Shown one piece after another: positions 8,996-16,567 of a stretch of DNA of 42,977 nucleotides; the first letter of the stretch is position 1, and each line of letters starts with the position of its first letter. This DNA is from Enterococcus casseliflavus NBRC 100478 (GTDB lineage Bacteria > Bacillota > Bacilli > Lactobacillales > Enterococcaceae). The notes under the pieces were generated by a model that saw only the letters and a program-made list of their open reading frames with translations, was not told where the DNA came from and did not search any database. The DNA lies in NCBI RefSeq assembly GCF_001544095.1, contig NZ_BCPT01000023.1:1-42977 (forward strand), in the 5' to 3' direction. Made by a program: the position numbers and the translations under genes.

Positions 8996-9706
8996 TTAAG
9001 CAATATCCACTAAGCGGATCTTCGTGACATTTTTGTAGACAGACAATTCTTCGATCACTTCAGAAAAGCCTAGTCCTCGGGGAAGATCAATCGTATAAAT
9101 GTTGGTATAAATGCGATAGTCTTCCATGAATTTGACATCAAAATTGACATCTTCGATCACGATATTTTTCTCTTGGAAGTACTCCGTCAAAAACTCTTTG
9201 GTCTCGGTGCGATGGATGTACTGGATCTCTAATTTTTTTGCTGTCGGTACGCGGACGATCCGCTTAACGATCGTCAATGCAAAGAAGATCCCGATAAAAC
9301 TGCTTAATGCGATGGTGTAAAAGCCCATCCCGATGGCAATTCCTAAACCTGCGATCGCCCATAAGGAAGCAGCCGTCGTCAACCCCGTCACCGAGCGCTT
9401 CGTCACGATGATCGTTCCAGCGCCAAGAAAACCGACCCCGCTGACGACTTGTGCGATCAATCGTGCTTCGTCTGAACGAATCACGCCTGCTAAATCTGGA
9501 TGATCCAGCGCATCTCGCATGGCACCTGTGGCGATCTCCACTTGGATCAAAGCAATGACACAAGCCCCCATGCAAACCAAGATGTGGGTCCTAAGACCAG
9601 CTGGTCGGCTTTTGTATTGCCGCTCGTACCCAATCGCTCCTCCCATGATCATTGCCAGCAGCAATCTCAGCGCTACTTCAGGAATGGATAAATGCATATC
9701 AACCAT
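8996..9706 (-). CDS. MgtC/SapB family membrane protein
   Basis: About 236 residues. The N-terminal half has 4-5 membrane spans with the family hallmarks GGAIGYERQYKSRPAGLRTHILVC (written here as GYERQ, RPAGLRTH), FLGAGTII and TTAASLW. The C-terminal third is a soluble ACT-like domain. In pathogens MgtC is linked to survival in low Mg2+ and acid and to inhibition of ATP synthase; the many Firmicutes homologues are mostly uncharacterised. The longest frame starts at 9712, but the AGAGGG site touches that ATG directly. The ATG at 9706 has 6 nt spacing and is preferred. Single gene with its own promoter, convergent with DUF92. Confidence 0.9.
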   Translation of the reverse strand: MVDMHLSIPEVALRLLLAMIMGGAIGYERQYKSRPAGLRTHILVCMGACVIALIQVEIATGAMRDALDHPDLAGVIRSDEARLIAQVVSGVGFLGAGTIIVTKRSVTGLTTAASLWAIAGLGIAIGMGFYTIALSSFIGIFFALTIVKRIVRVPTAKKLEIQYIHRTETKEFLTEYFQEKNIVIEDVNFDVKFMEDYRIYTNIYTIDLPRGLGFSEVIEELSVYKNVTKIRLVDIA

Positions 9707-9740
9707 TGGCATCCCTCTTTTCTTCGTATTCTCTCTTTTA

Positions 9741-9746
9741 ACTATA
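9741..9746 (-). promoter_or_regulatory. -10 element of the mgtC-like gene
   Basis: Minus strand TGCTATAGT, an extended -10 (TGnTATAGT), about 35 nt before the start. No good -35 hexamer is seen at 17 nt (TTTCTT), as is common for extended -10 promoters. Confidence 0.55.
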
Positions 9747-9792
9747 GCATCTCTGATGAAAAAAAGAAAAAAACAGCGCCGAATCAGCCAAA

Positions 9793-9929
9793 TAAAAAAA
9801 GCCCCCTCAGAAAATAAGCAAGTTAGCTACAAACTATTGCTCGCAGCTGCGCTGGCGCTACTGCACAAGCGCAGGGGGAAGCTGCGAGGATGGCTCATTT
9901 TTCCTTCTGACTTATTTCTGAAAAGGGCT
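9793..9929 (-). terminator. Long nested palindrome, probable nagB terminator
   Basis: Outer arms at 9800-9818 and 9911-9929 pair with one bulge and a 2x2 mismatch. Nested inside are CTCGCAGCT (9840-9848) with AGCTGCGAG (9880-9888), and GCGCT (9849-9853) with AGCGC (9868-9872). On the minus strand the structure ends in GGGGGCTTTTTTTATTT, so it can terminate nagB transcription. At about 130 bp it is far longer than an ordinary terminator and could be an intergenic palindromic element. Confidence 0.65.
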
Positions 9930-9938
9930 GATTTTGTT

Positions 9939-10640
9939 TTACAGCTTGCTGGCAGCAGCCTCATCGATGATCACGATCACGTCATCATGCTTTTGTAAAA
10001 CAGAAGCTGGTAATTCGTTGGTTACGGGTCCTTCAATCATTTTTTGGATCGCATCCGCTTTGACTTCGCCAAATGCCATCAAAATGATTTTTTTGCTTTG
10101 CATAATCGAACCGATCCCCATTGAAATTGCCGTCGTTGGGACGTCTTCGACTTTATCAAAGTAGCGTTTGTTGGCATTGATGGTCGATTCAGTCAAATCA
10201 ACGACTGAGGTCGTTCCTTCAAAAGATGCACCAGGTTCGTTGAAGCCGATATGTCCGTTTTGACCGATACCCAAGATTTGGATATCAACTGGGTGATCCG
10301 CAATCACGCTATCGTAGCGTTGGCATTCTGCTTCTAAGTCTTCCGCTTTGCCGTTTGGTACGAAGGTTTCTTTGAATGGTTTTTTATTGAATAAATGAGC
10401 ATTCATGAAGTAGCGATAGCTTTGTTCGTCTTCGCCGCCTAGTCCTACGTATTCATCTAAGTTGACTGAAGTCATTTCTGAAAAATCAACTTCACTGGCA
10501 GTCATTTCTGCATAAAGGGTCTCTGGCGTGCTTCCTGTTGCTAAGCCTAGCACCTTGGCGCCATTTGCCATACCTTCTTGAATCAATTCAAAAGCTTTCT
10601 TTCCGCCTTGAGCAGCATCTTTAACGCGAATAATTTCCAT
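9939..10640 (-). CDS. nagB: Glucosamine-6-phosphate deaminase
   Basis: 233 residues, the short form usual in Firmicutes, without the C-terminal extension of E. coli NagB. It converts glucosamine-6-phosphate to fructose-6-phosphate and ammonia, the entry of amino sugars into glycolysis. Visible motifs: [10 protein letters not shown] (31-40), [10 protein letters not shown] (58-67) with the catalytic Asp-Glu pair, and [14 protein letters not shown] (124-137) with the ring-opening histidine. Single gene with a strong promoter flanked by two NagR-like operators, so it should be induced by amino sugars. The start lies 34 nt downstream of the -10 element; the ribosome binding site is modest (CGGAGCACTGATC). 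Confidence 0.96.
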   Translation of the reverse strand: MEIIRVKDAAQGGKKAFELIQEGMANGAKVLGLATGSTPETLYAEMTASEVDFSEMTSVNLDEYVGLGGEDEQSYRYFMNAHLFNKKPFKETFVPNGKAEDLEAECQRYDSVIADHPVDIQILGIGQNGHIGFNEPGASFEGTTSVVDLTESTINANKRYFDKVEDVPTTAISMGIGSIMQSKKIILMAFGEVKADAIQKMIEGPVTNELPASVLQKHDDVIVIIDEAAASKL

Positions 10641-10661
10641 GATCAGTGCTCCGTTTCTATT

Positions 10662-10673
10662 TGGTATAGTCCA
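10662..10673. promoter_or_regulatory. NagR/YvoA-type operator, site 1
   Basis: TGGTATAGTCCA, one mismatch from the GntR-family NagR/DasR palindrome TGGTATAGACCA/TGGTCTAGACCA. It abuts the -10 hexamer on its downstream side, so binding would block initiation of nagB. Confidence 0.65.
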
Positions 10674-10702
10674 ATAATACCACAGGTTGTGTTTGATTAC
10701 AA
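10674..10702 (-). promoter_or_regulatory. nagB promoter
   Basis: Minus strand -35 TTGTAA (10697-10702), 17 nt spacer, -10 TATTAT (10674-10679), with a TG extension one base before the -10. It is bracketed by two NagR-like operators. Confidence 0.75.
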
Positions 10703-10706
10703 TAAT

Positions 10707-10718
10707 TAGTCTAGACCA
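10707..10718. promoter_or_regulatory. NagR/YvoA-type operator, site 2
   Basis: TAGTCTAGACCA (minus strand TGGTCTAGACTA), one mismatch from TGGTCTAGACCA. It lies 4 nt upstream of the -35 hexamer; its centre is 45 bp from that of site 1, so the two are on nearly opposite faces or allow a short loop. Confidence 0.7.
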
Positions 10719-10741
10719 GATGACGATTTTTTCTCGCCAAT

Positions 10742-10774
10742 CAAAAAAAGACGAGCTCTAAAATGCGCTCGTCT
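10742..10774 (-). terminator. Terminator of the LysM gene
   Basis: Minus strand AGACGAGCGC, loop ATTTTA, GAGCTCGTCT, then TTTTTTT. It follows the LysM gene by about 20 nt and lies 24 nt upstream of the second NagR operator of nagB. Confidence 0.85.
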
Positions 10775-10793
10775 CTACTCGTATTCTACTTGC

Positions 10794-11396
10794 TTACCAA
10801 TTCGTATAAACATCAATACCGCTATGACCGACACCTGTGTCATAGACTTTATAGGCACCTAAAGATGATTGACCAGTCGATCCTTTCGGTTGATTATCAC
10901 TGGCAACAACGATGTACCCATCGGCATCACGGATGGTTCCGTCTGATGCTACATGGCGACCAGGGATATTCAATCCGCCTCCTGGCAAGACTTTTTGTGA
11001 GTAGTACGATTCTCTCACACCATTGAAATAGTTGATCCCATCCACTGGATTCAAGACACCAGAACCAGCACCAGGAACGCTTGAACGAGTTTGACTCACG
11101 TTAGCAGTCGCTGTAGACTCACTTTTTTCTGTGCTTTCTTTCGTACTTGTTTCTTTGTTTTCTACTGATTGGCCATCGTTAGAAACCAACAATGTTTCGC
11201 CATCAAAAATCATATTTGGATTTTCGATCGAATCATTTAAAGCTAAAAGGTCTTCGACCGTTGTTTGATAAGTAGCAGCGATCCCAGATAGAGTGTCTCC
11301 TGGTTTGACAACATGGGTTTGTTCTGCTGCTGAAACAACTGTTCCGCCAACGAATAAACCAAATCCTGCAACAACTGTAAATGCAAATTTTTTCAA
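10794..11396 (-). CDS. Secreted LysM protein with C-terminal 3D/RlpA-like domain
   Basis: 200 residues. A signal peptide (MKKFAFTVVAGFGLFVGGTVVSAAE) is cleaved near residue 23, followed by a LysM domain (about 27-72: HVVKPGDTLSGIAA..MIFDGETLLV), a Ser/Thr/Glu-rich linker (75-110) and a C-terminal domain with GRHVASDGTIRDADGYIVVA and VYDTGVGHSGIDVYTNW. That domain looks like the double-psi beta-barrel/3D proteins that cut or bind peptidoglycan. It is probably a cell-wall hydrolase or wall-associated protein. The start codon is TTG at 11394-11396, with AGAGAGG 9 nt upstream; no ATG fits the signal peptide. Single gene with its own promoter and terminator. Confidence 0.87.
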   Translation of the reverse strand: MKKFAFTVVAGFGLFVGGTVVSAAEQTHVVKPGDTLSGIAATYQTTVEDLLALNDSIENPNMIFDGETLLVSNDGQSVENKETSTKESTEKSESTATANVSQTRSSVPGAGSGVLNPVDGINYFNGVRESYYSQKVLPGGGLNIPGRHVASDGTIRDADGYIVVASDNQPKGSTGQSSLGAYKVYDTGVGHSGIDVYTNW

Positions 11397-11421
11397 ATGA
11401 AAAAACCTCTCTTTTGATTAT

Positions 11422-11442
11422 TTGTCCCGCTATCGGGCACAA
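11422..11442 (-). other. Leader hairpin upstream of the LysM gene
   Basis: TTGTCCCG and CGGGCACAA pair around a CTAT loop (one bulge), in the transcribed leader just before the ribosome binding site. No T-tract follows, so it is not a terminator; it may stabilise the mRNA. Confidence 0.4.
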
Positions 11443-11492
11443 GTAAGAGAATAACATTACAATATTGCAGGAAGGTTTCAGAAATATTTTTC

Positions 11493-11522
11493 ATTATCAC
11501 AATTGTTAAACAGAAAGTTACA
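11493..11522 (-). promoter_or_regulatory. Probable LysM gene promoter
   Basis: Minus strand TGTAAC (11517-11522), 18 nt spacer, GATAAT (11493-11498) with a TG extension. This gives a leader of about 90 nt. Confidence 0.4.
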
Positions 11523-11595
11523 GGATTTTTATTCAAAAATGCTAAACTTACAATATTGTTATCCCTTTCGATGAGTGCTTTTAGTGGCCACATGC

Positions 11596-11601
11596 TATAG
11601 T
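11596..11601 (+). promoter_or_regulatory. Extended -10 element of the yxeA-like gene
   Basis: TGCTATAGT, the same extended -10 as seen before several other genes of this window. No clear -35. It predicts transcription from about 11608, 23 nt before the preferred ATG. Confidence 0.55.
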
Positions 11602-11630
11602 GATGCTAGTAATGGAAAGGAATGACACCC

Positions 11631-12020
11631 ATGAAAAAACTACTAGTAACGCTTGGCGTTTTGATTATTGTCGTAGCCGGCTATTTCGGCTACACGTACT
11701 ATGCAACAACGTATCGCGGCATCACGGCTTATGCTATCACGCCCAACAAAGTCCCTGAAAAGACACAGACCTACAGCGATTCTGGTGAAAAAATCGATGG
11801 CTCTTTTACCTACAAATACACCTTTGAATTCGTAAAGAAAAATGGTGAAAAAGAACTCATGACCTATGACCTGACGGGCGAAAATGTAAAACCATTGGCT
11901 CCAAATACTTTAGTCAAAGCAGAAATCAGTAAGACCCGCATCATTTCTGGTCCCAACGAAGTCCCTCAATCAGAAGTCCCCGCAAAAATACTGTCTGAGC
12001 TGGAAACCTTTGACGAATAA
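11631..12020 (+). CDS. YxeA family (DUF1093) small exported protein
   Basis: 129 residues from the preferred ATG. One N-terminal hydrophobic segment (KKLLVTLGVLIIVVAGYFGY) acts as signal anchor or uncleaved signal; the rest is a small soluble domain with the YxeA-like pattern TYKYTFEFVKKNGEKELMTYDL. These proteins have an OB-like fold and no established function. The longer frame starts at 11622, but its ATG is fused to the GGAAAGGA ribosome binding site. The ATG at 11631 has 9 nt spacing. Single gene divergent from the LysM gene, followed by its own terminator. Confidence 0.8.
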   Translation: MKKLLVTLGVLIIVVAGYFGYTYYATTYRGITAYAITPNKVPEKTQTYSDSGEKIDGSFTYKYTFEFVKKNGEKELMTYDLTGENVKPLAPNTLVKAEISKTRIISGPNEVPQSEVPAKILSELETFDE

Positions 12021-12111
12021 GGACTTCTTACAAAAAACTTTCTACTTTTTAAGGTTCATTTTACTTTGACGGTCTATGCTAGCTTTATACCAAAACTATT
12101 TTTCTTCCTCT

Positions 12112-12140
12112 TACCAGTCCTCGCCCGACTGGTATTTTTT
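12112..12140 (+). terminator. Terminator of the yxeA-like gene
   Basis: TACCAGTC, loop CTCGCCC, GACTGGTA, then TTTTTT. A clear intrinsic terminator about 90 nt after the stop codon. Confidence 0.88.
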
Positions 12141-12290
12141 GATTTTTCCCAATGGTCAGGAGTTACACTTCTTATAGACAGAACCGCTCTAGCTTCGCAA
12201 TGTGTTTTTTCTCAAACTTTGATCAAGTAGCTATTGACGATCGGAAATAAATAAAACCAGAGTCAATAGGATAAACGCTGGTTTCATCAT
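12141..12290. other. Intergenic segment with two interleaved inverted repeats
   Basis: No gene is seen. CTATTGAC (12231-12238) pairs with GTCAATAG (12262-12269). AAACCAG (12254-12260) pairs with CTGGTTT (12278-12284). The arms alternate, so the two helices would form a pseudoknot or be mutually exclusive. On the minus strand the second hairpin is followed by TTATTTATTT, so it may act as a backup glnA terminator. Confidence 0.45.
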
Positions 12291-12330
12291 AAAAAAACCG
12301 CTAGATTGTTTATCTCTAGCGGCTTTTTTT
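12291..12330. terminator. Bidirectional terminator, glnA 3' end
   Basis: AAAAAAA, stem CCGCTAGA (12298-12305), loop, TCTAGCGG (12315-12322), then CTTTTTTT. It works in both directions and ends glnA. Confidence 0.9.
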
Positions 12331-12336
12331 GCGATT

Positions 12337-13677
12337 TTAATAGAGTTCCAAGTATTGTTCTCTTTCCCACTCGGAGACTGTTTGGCGGAAGGCTGCCCAT
12401 TCTAATCGTTTTGCTTCGACAAAGTTGGCATAGATGTGTTTGCCTAAGGCATCGATCATCACTTGGTCTTTGCGCAATGCTTTGATGGCATTGTGGATCG
12501 TTGATGGCAGATCTTCGATTTGTGCTTCTGCCCGTTCTGTTTCGTTCATGATGTAGATGTTGCGGTCGACAGCTGGTGGTGGTGTCAACTCACGTCTAAC
12601 GCCATCAAGTCCTGCTTGTAATAAAACAGCCATTGCTAAGTATGGGTTAGCGGATGGGTCAACTGAACGCAATTCCAAACGCGTTGACAAGCCTCTTGAT
12701 TCTGGTACCCGAATCAATGGTGAACGGTTGCGTCCTGACCATGCCACGTATACAGGCGCTTCGTAACCTGGCACTAAGCGTTTGTAAGAGTTGACGGTTG
12801 GATTGCAGACAGCCGTGTAAGCACGGGCGTGCTCGATCAAACCGCCTAAGAAGTGATACGCTGTTTGGCTTAATTGCATTGGTCCTTCTTCATCAAAGAA
12901 GACATTTTCATCACCTTTGAACAAGGACATGTTGCAGTGCATGCCTGAACCGTTGATGCCGAACAATGGTTTTGGCATGAAGGTCGCATGCAAGCCGTGT
13001 TTACGAGCAATGGTTTTCACGACAAGCTTGAAGGTTTGGATGTTGTCACATGCTTCCACTGCATCCGCATATTTAAAGTCGATTTCGTGTTGCCCTGGTG
13101 CCACCTCATGGTGAGACGCTTCAACTTCAAAGCCAAGGCTTTCTAATTCTAATACGATATCGCGACGGCAGTTTTCCCCTAGATCGGTTGGGGCAAAATC
13201 GAAGTAGCCGCCTTTGTCGTTTAATTCAGTTGTGATTTCGCCTGCTTCATCTAATTTGAATAGGAAAAATTCTGGTTCTGGTCCAAGATTGAAAGAAGTA
13301 AAACCAAGGGATTGCATGTCTGCTAATGCCCGTTTTAAGTTGCCGCGAGGGTCGCCTGCAAATGGGGTGCCATCTGGATTGTAGATATCACAGATCAAAC
13401 GAGCCACTTTGCCATGTTCACTTTCCCAAGGGAAGATCATCCAGGTGGACAAATCAGGATACAGATACATGTCACTTTCTTCAATACGGACAAATCCTTC
13501 AATAGAAGAACCGTCAAACATCATTTTGTTTTCCAGTACTTTATCTAATTGACTTACAGGTACTTCAACGTTCTTGTTCGTTCCTAAAATATCAGTAAAC
13601 ATCAAGCGTAAAAAGCGCACGTTCTCATCCTTTACGATTTGTTTGATGTCTTCGGCAGTTCTTTCAAATTTTGGCAT
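12337..13677 (-). CDS. glnA: Glutamine synthetase type I
   Basis: 446 residues, the GSI-alpha length found in Firmicutes. It makes glutamine from glutamate, ammonia and ATP and is the central nitrogen-assimilation enzyme. Motifs: FDGSSIEGF (54-62), [11 protein letters not shown] (metal and glutamate site), [11 protein letters not shown] (ATP/histidine site) and [24 protein letters not shown]. Its C-terminal end is the FREQY..LY-type of feedback-inhibited Bacillus GS, which binds and signals to GlnR. The start has AAGGAAGGG 5 nt upstream. It lies 59 nt after glnR with no terminator between, so glnRA is one operon repressed by GlnR when nitrogen is plentiful. Confidence 0.98.
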   Translation of the reverse strand: MPKFERTAEDIKQIVKDENVRFLRLMFTDILGTNKNVEVPVSQLDKVLENKMMFDGSSIEGFVRIEESDMYLYPDLSTWMIFPWESEHGKVARLICDIYNPDGTPFAGDPRGNLKRALADMQSLGFTSFNLGPEPEFFLFKLDEAGEITTELNDKGGYFDFAPTDLGENCRRDIVLELESLGFEVEASHHEVAPGQHEIDFKYADAVEACDNIQTFKLVVKTIARKHGLHATFMPKPLFGINGSGMHCNMSLFKGDENVFFDEEGPMQLSQTAYHFLGGLIEHARAYTAVCNPTVNSYKRLVPGYEAPVYVAWSGRNRSPLIRVPESRGLSTRLELRSVDPSANPYLAMAVLLQAGLDGVRRELTPPPAVDRNIYIMNETERAEAQIEDLPSTIHNAIKALRKDQVMIDALGKHIYANFVEAKRLEWAAFRQTVSEWEREQYLELY

Positions 13678-13736
13678 AGTATCCCTTCCTTTTTCCCAAT
13701 TCTTATTTTATATCACAGCAATGATCTACAAGTGCT

Positions 13737-14117
13737 CTACATTCGTGGACCTTTTTGCTGGTATGGCTGTTGTTGATTCAATCCACCTTGAGCCAAGAGT
13801 TCATCATAAAAAATTCGACGTACATCTTCATCGGTCAGCGGCGGTTTGTTCTTCGCTTCTTTTTCTTTGGCAACTTTCATTTCATAAACTCGTTTGATTC
13901 CCGCCATGTTCAGTCCATCGGAAAGATAGTCTTTGATCTCTAGCAAGGTATCAATATCATTCAGCGAATACATTCGTCGATTGCCATCGCTGCGTTCCGG
14001 GTGGATCAATTCTTGTTCTTCGTAATAACGAATTTGACGGGCGGTGAGATCGGTCAATTTCATGACTGTTCCGATAGGAAAGACTGACATTGAGCGCCGC
14101 AATTCTTTTTCCCGCAT
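13737..14117 (-). CDS. glnR: MerR-family nitrogen repressor GlnR
   Basis: 126 residues. A MerR-type winged helix (about residues 13-80: IGTVMKLTDLTARQIRYYEEQELIHPERSDGNRRMYS, given here by its IRYYEEQ and NRRMYS signatures) is followed by a helix and a short variable tail. GlnR represses glnRA and other nitrogen genes and is activated by feedback-inhibited GlnA. The longest frame starts at 14192, but that ATG lies in the -35/spacer region of the promoter. GGAGGGGAG before ATG at 14117, and the conserved MREKELRRSMSVFPIG start, fix the true beginning. First gene of glnRA, autoregulated through the box at 14200-14216. Confidence 0.96.
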   Translation of the reverse strand: MREKELRRSMSVFPIGTVMKLTDLTARQIRYYEEQELIHPERSDGNRRMYSLNDIDTLLEIKDYLSDGLNMAGIKRVYEMKVAKEKEAKNKPPLTDEDVRRIFYDELLAQGGLNQQQPYQQKGPRM

Positions 14118-14163
14118 AACTTGGCTCCCCTCCGTTTCAATGATGCTGCGTAACTTTATGGAA

Positions 14164-14192
14164 ACTATACCAATTCTTTTTTTGCGTGTCAA
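14164..14192 (-). promoter_or_regulatory. glnRA promoter
   Basis: Minus strand TTGACA (14187-14192), 17 nt spacer, TATAGT (14164-14169): near-consensus. A GlnR box sits 7 nt upstream of the -35. Confidence 0.88.
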
Positions 14193-14199
14193 CCCCTCA

Positions 14200-14216
14200 T
14201 GTTAGAAAAAGTGACA
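14200..14216. promoter_or_regulatory. GlnR operator
   Basis: TGTTA-N7-TGACA matches the GlnR/TnrA consensus TGTNAN7TNACA exactly. It is placed just upstream of the glnRA -35, as in other Firmicutes. No second site was found. Confidence 0.85.
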
Positions 14217-14374
14217 TGAATGCAAATTTTTTTGATTTTTCCACTGAGTCCTTGATTTGATCGCATGTTCAAGCAGTCCTTTTTCTGGAAGAAATGGTGC
14301 CTTAGCCAAAAATGTTCGGGTTTTGCACTTGAAGGAAGTCAAACCACTTATACTCCCATAATTTTGTCACCACA

Positions 14375-14405
14375 AAAAAAACGGTGCATCAGCTGCACCG
14401 TTTTC
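14375..14405. terminator. Terminator of the glpQ-miaA-hflX operon
   Basis: AAAAAAAA, ACGGTGCA, loop TCAGC, TGCACCGT, TTT. It follows hflX by 4 nt and separates it from glnRA. The roughly 155 nt between it and the GlnR box show nothing else I can name. Confidence 0.88.
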
Positions 14406-14408
14406 TGT

Positions 14409-15653
14409 TTATTCCTGTTCTTGCGCCATTCTGCGTAGTGGATAGGTATCCTCCAACGCAAATCCTTTGATATGATAGGACTGTGTTGCTTCATCGAAAG
14501 CATTACTCAACACTAGCGACTCCCGTTTTAAACGATTCAGCGCATTGCCTTCATCGGCTTGCAGCACTAGATGATAAGGCTGCATGATCTGCATCAATTC
14601 CATTTTGATCGCCTGAGTCAAGCGTTCTTTGCCTTTGGTACTTTTTGCTGAGATCAAGACATTGGGAAAGAGCGTTGGGACAAACTGATCGGCGTCGATG
14701 CGATCCGCCTTATTGTAGACCGTCAACATCGGTAATTGGGTCAAAGAAAGTTCCTCCATTAATTTTAAGACCGTCTCCTCTTGCTGGACCCGTTCTTCGG
14801 AACTGGCATCGACGACATGCAGCAAGAAGTCCATGTTTTGACTTTCCTCCAGTGTGGAATGAAACGCATCGATCAATTGAGTCGGCAATTCTTGGATAAA
14901 ACCAACCGTATCGGTAATGGTGACTTCGAATCCTTCTGGCATCCGCCAGCGTTTCGTCAAAGGATCGAGTGTCGCAAACAACTGGTCTTGCTCATACGTA
15001 TCCGCACTGGTCAAAATGTTTAAAATAGTTGATTTTCCAGCATTGGTATAACCAATCAAGCCCATTTGAAAGACTTGGCTGTCTTTGCGCTTTTGGCGTG
15101 TTCGGTCTCGATGGGCTGCCACTTCCTTCAATTCCCGTTTGATGATGGTGATGCGGTTGCGGATGTGTCGACGATCGGTCTCCAGCTTGGTTTCCCCTGG
15201 CCCTCTCGTTCCGATTCCGCCCCCTAGCCGAGACATGTTCTTTCCTTGCCCTATCAAGCGTGGAAGCAAATAATCCAGCTGCGCCAATTCTACTTGCAGC
15301 TTTCCTTCTTTGGAACGGGCACGCATCGCAAAAATATCGAGGATCAGCTGGACGCGATCAATCACTGGCACTTCTAGCGCATCACCGATCATCTGGCTTT
15401 GCCTTGGTGTCAGTTCATGATTGAAGATCACTAGATCTGCTTCATGTGCTTCTGCCAACTGCTGCAATTCCGCAACTTTCCCCTTGCCGATCACGGTTTG
15501 TCGATCGACTTGCTGCCGTTTTTGCACCAGTGAAAAAACAACTTCACCATTGGCGGTTTTTGTTAAGCTTTTCAATTCTTTCATTGACGAATCAAAATGA
15601 AGATAGTTTTTCTCCGTTTCTACTCCGACAAGAATCACACGTTCTTGGCTCAT
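14409..15653 (-). CDS. hflX: GTPase HflX
   Basis: 414 residues. N-terminal HflX domain with the glycine-rich loop LGGGIGTRGPGET (143-155), a basic helix, then a G domain: G1 GYTNAGKST (201-209), G3 DTVGFI (248-253), G4 NKAD near 312. HflX binds the 50S subunit and splits stalled ribosomes after heat or antibiotic stress. The longest frame begins at 15671, but GGAGGAG lies directly before ATG 15653 (5 nt spacing). That ATG overlaps the miaA stop as ATGA, showing translational coupling. Last gene of glpQ-miaA-hflX. Confidence 0.96.
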   Translation of the reverse strand: MSQERVILVGVETEKNYLHFDSSMKELKSLTKTANGEVVFSLVQKRQQVDRQTVIGKGKVAELQQLAEAHEADLVIFNHELTPRQSQMIGDALEVPVIDRVQLILDIFAMRARSKEGKLQVELAQLDYLLPRLIGQGKNMSRLGGGIGTRGPGETKLETDRRHIRNRITIIKRELKEVAAHRDRTRQKRKDSQVFQMGLIGYTNAGKSTILNILTSADTYEQDQLFATLDPLTKRWRMPEGFEVTITDTVGFIQELPTQLIDAFHSTLEESQNMDFLLHVVDASSEERVQQEETVLKLMEELSLTQLPMLTVYNKADRIDADQFVPTLFPNVLISAKSTKGKERLTQAIKMELMQIMQPYHLVLQADEGNALNRLKRESLVLSNAFDEATQSYHIKGFALEDTYPLRRMAQEQE

Positions 15654-16567
15654 CTTTTCTCCTCCAACCATTGGTCGATTTCTGTTTCAAGGGTACGTTG
15701 TTCTTCAGGTTGCCTCACTAAATCAATCCATCGGGGCTGTGCTCGGTTATTGAACCACGTCAGCTGCCGCTTGGCGTAGCGGCGTGAGTTTTGCTTGATT
15801 TGCTCAATGGTCTCCTCCAATGTGGCCTGCCCTTGAAAATAGGGCAAAAATTCCTTGTAGCCGATCCCTTTGGCGGCTTGCGTTTCTGGATACTGCAAAA
15901 CAGCTTTTGCTTCTTCGATCAAGCCTTGATCCATCATCAAGTCCACCCGCTGATTGATTCGCTGGTATAACACTTCTCGCTCAGTGGTTAACCCGATCAT
16001 GAAGAAATCGTACAAAGCTTGTGGTGTCTCTTTTGGTGCAGCGATACTTTCGCCAGTCGTTTCAAAAACCTCCAACGCACGAATCACTTTCCGCTCATTG
16101 TTGTAGTGGATCTTCGCTGCTGCCAAGGGATCGACCGCCTGCAGCTTTTGCCATAAAGCTTCTTTGCCGATGACTACTGCTTCTTGTTCGTAACGCTGAC
16201 GAATCGTTGGGTCGCCTTCTTCTGCCCCTAAACGAAAGTCATACAAAAGCGCTTGGATGTATAACCCTGTTCCCCCTACAACGATCGGCAGCTTTCCTTG
16301 CTGCTGGATCGTCTCGATGGCTTCACGCCCCATTTGCTGGAAATCAGCGGCAGAGTATGCTTCCGTCATCCCACGAATATCGATCAAATGATGAGGAATC
16401 CCTGCCATTTCTTCCTTCGTCACTTTGGCGGTACCGATATCTAACTGACGGTAAATTTGCATGGAATCCCCGCTGATGATCTCCCCATGGTATTTTTTGG
16501 CTAACTGGATACTCAAGGCGGTTTTGCCGACTGCGGTCGGTCCCACGATCACTAAGACTTTTTTCAT
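15650..16567 (-). CDS. miaA: tRNA dimethylallyltransferase
   Basis: 305 residues. It adds the dimethylallyl group to A37 of tRNAs that read UNN codons. Motifs: P-loop GPTAVGKT (9-16), ISGDSMQIYRQLDIGTAK (substrate pocket), VVGGTGLYIQALLYDF and a C-terminal tRNA-binding part with RRYAKRQLTWFNN. A longer frame to 16690 exists, but ATG 16567 has GAGGAAACAAAAGG before it and overlaps the glpQ stop as ATGA. It in turn overlaps hflX by 4 nt, so the three genes are translationally coupled. Confidence 0.97.
   Translation of the reverse strand: MKKVLVIVGPTAVGKTALSIQLAKKYHGEIISGDSMQIYRQLDIGTAKVTKEEMAGIPHHLIDIRGMTEAYSAADFQQMGREAIETIQQQGKLPIVVGGTGLYIQALLYDFRLGAEEGDPTIRQRYEQEAVVIGKEALWQKLQAVDPLAAAKIHYNNERKVIRALEVFETTGESIAAPKETPQALYDFFMIGLTTEREVLYQRINQRVDLMMDQGLIEEAKAVLQYPETQAAKGIGYKEFLPYFQGQATLEETIEQIKQNSRRYAKRQLTWFNNRAQPRWIDLVRQPEEQRTLETEIDQWLEEKR

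Noticed and set aside
9519-9998. 159-codon plus-strand frame across mgtC and nagB ends
   Set aside because: It spans two opposite-strand genes and the palindrome; no ribosome binding site or promoter.
11460-11535. Possible WalR (YycF) box TGTAAC..TGTTTAA upstream of the LysM gene
   Set aside because: The spacing is 4 rather than 5 nt, or the second half has two mismatches; too weak to call although LysM genes are common WalR targets.
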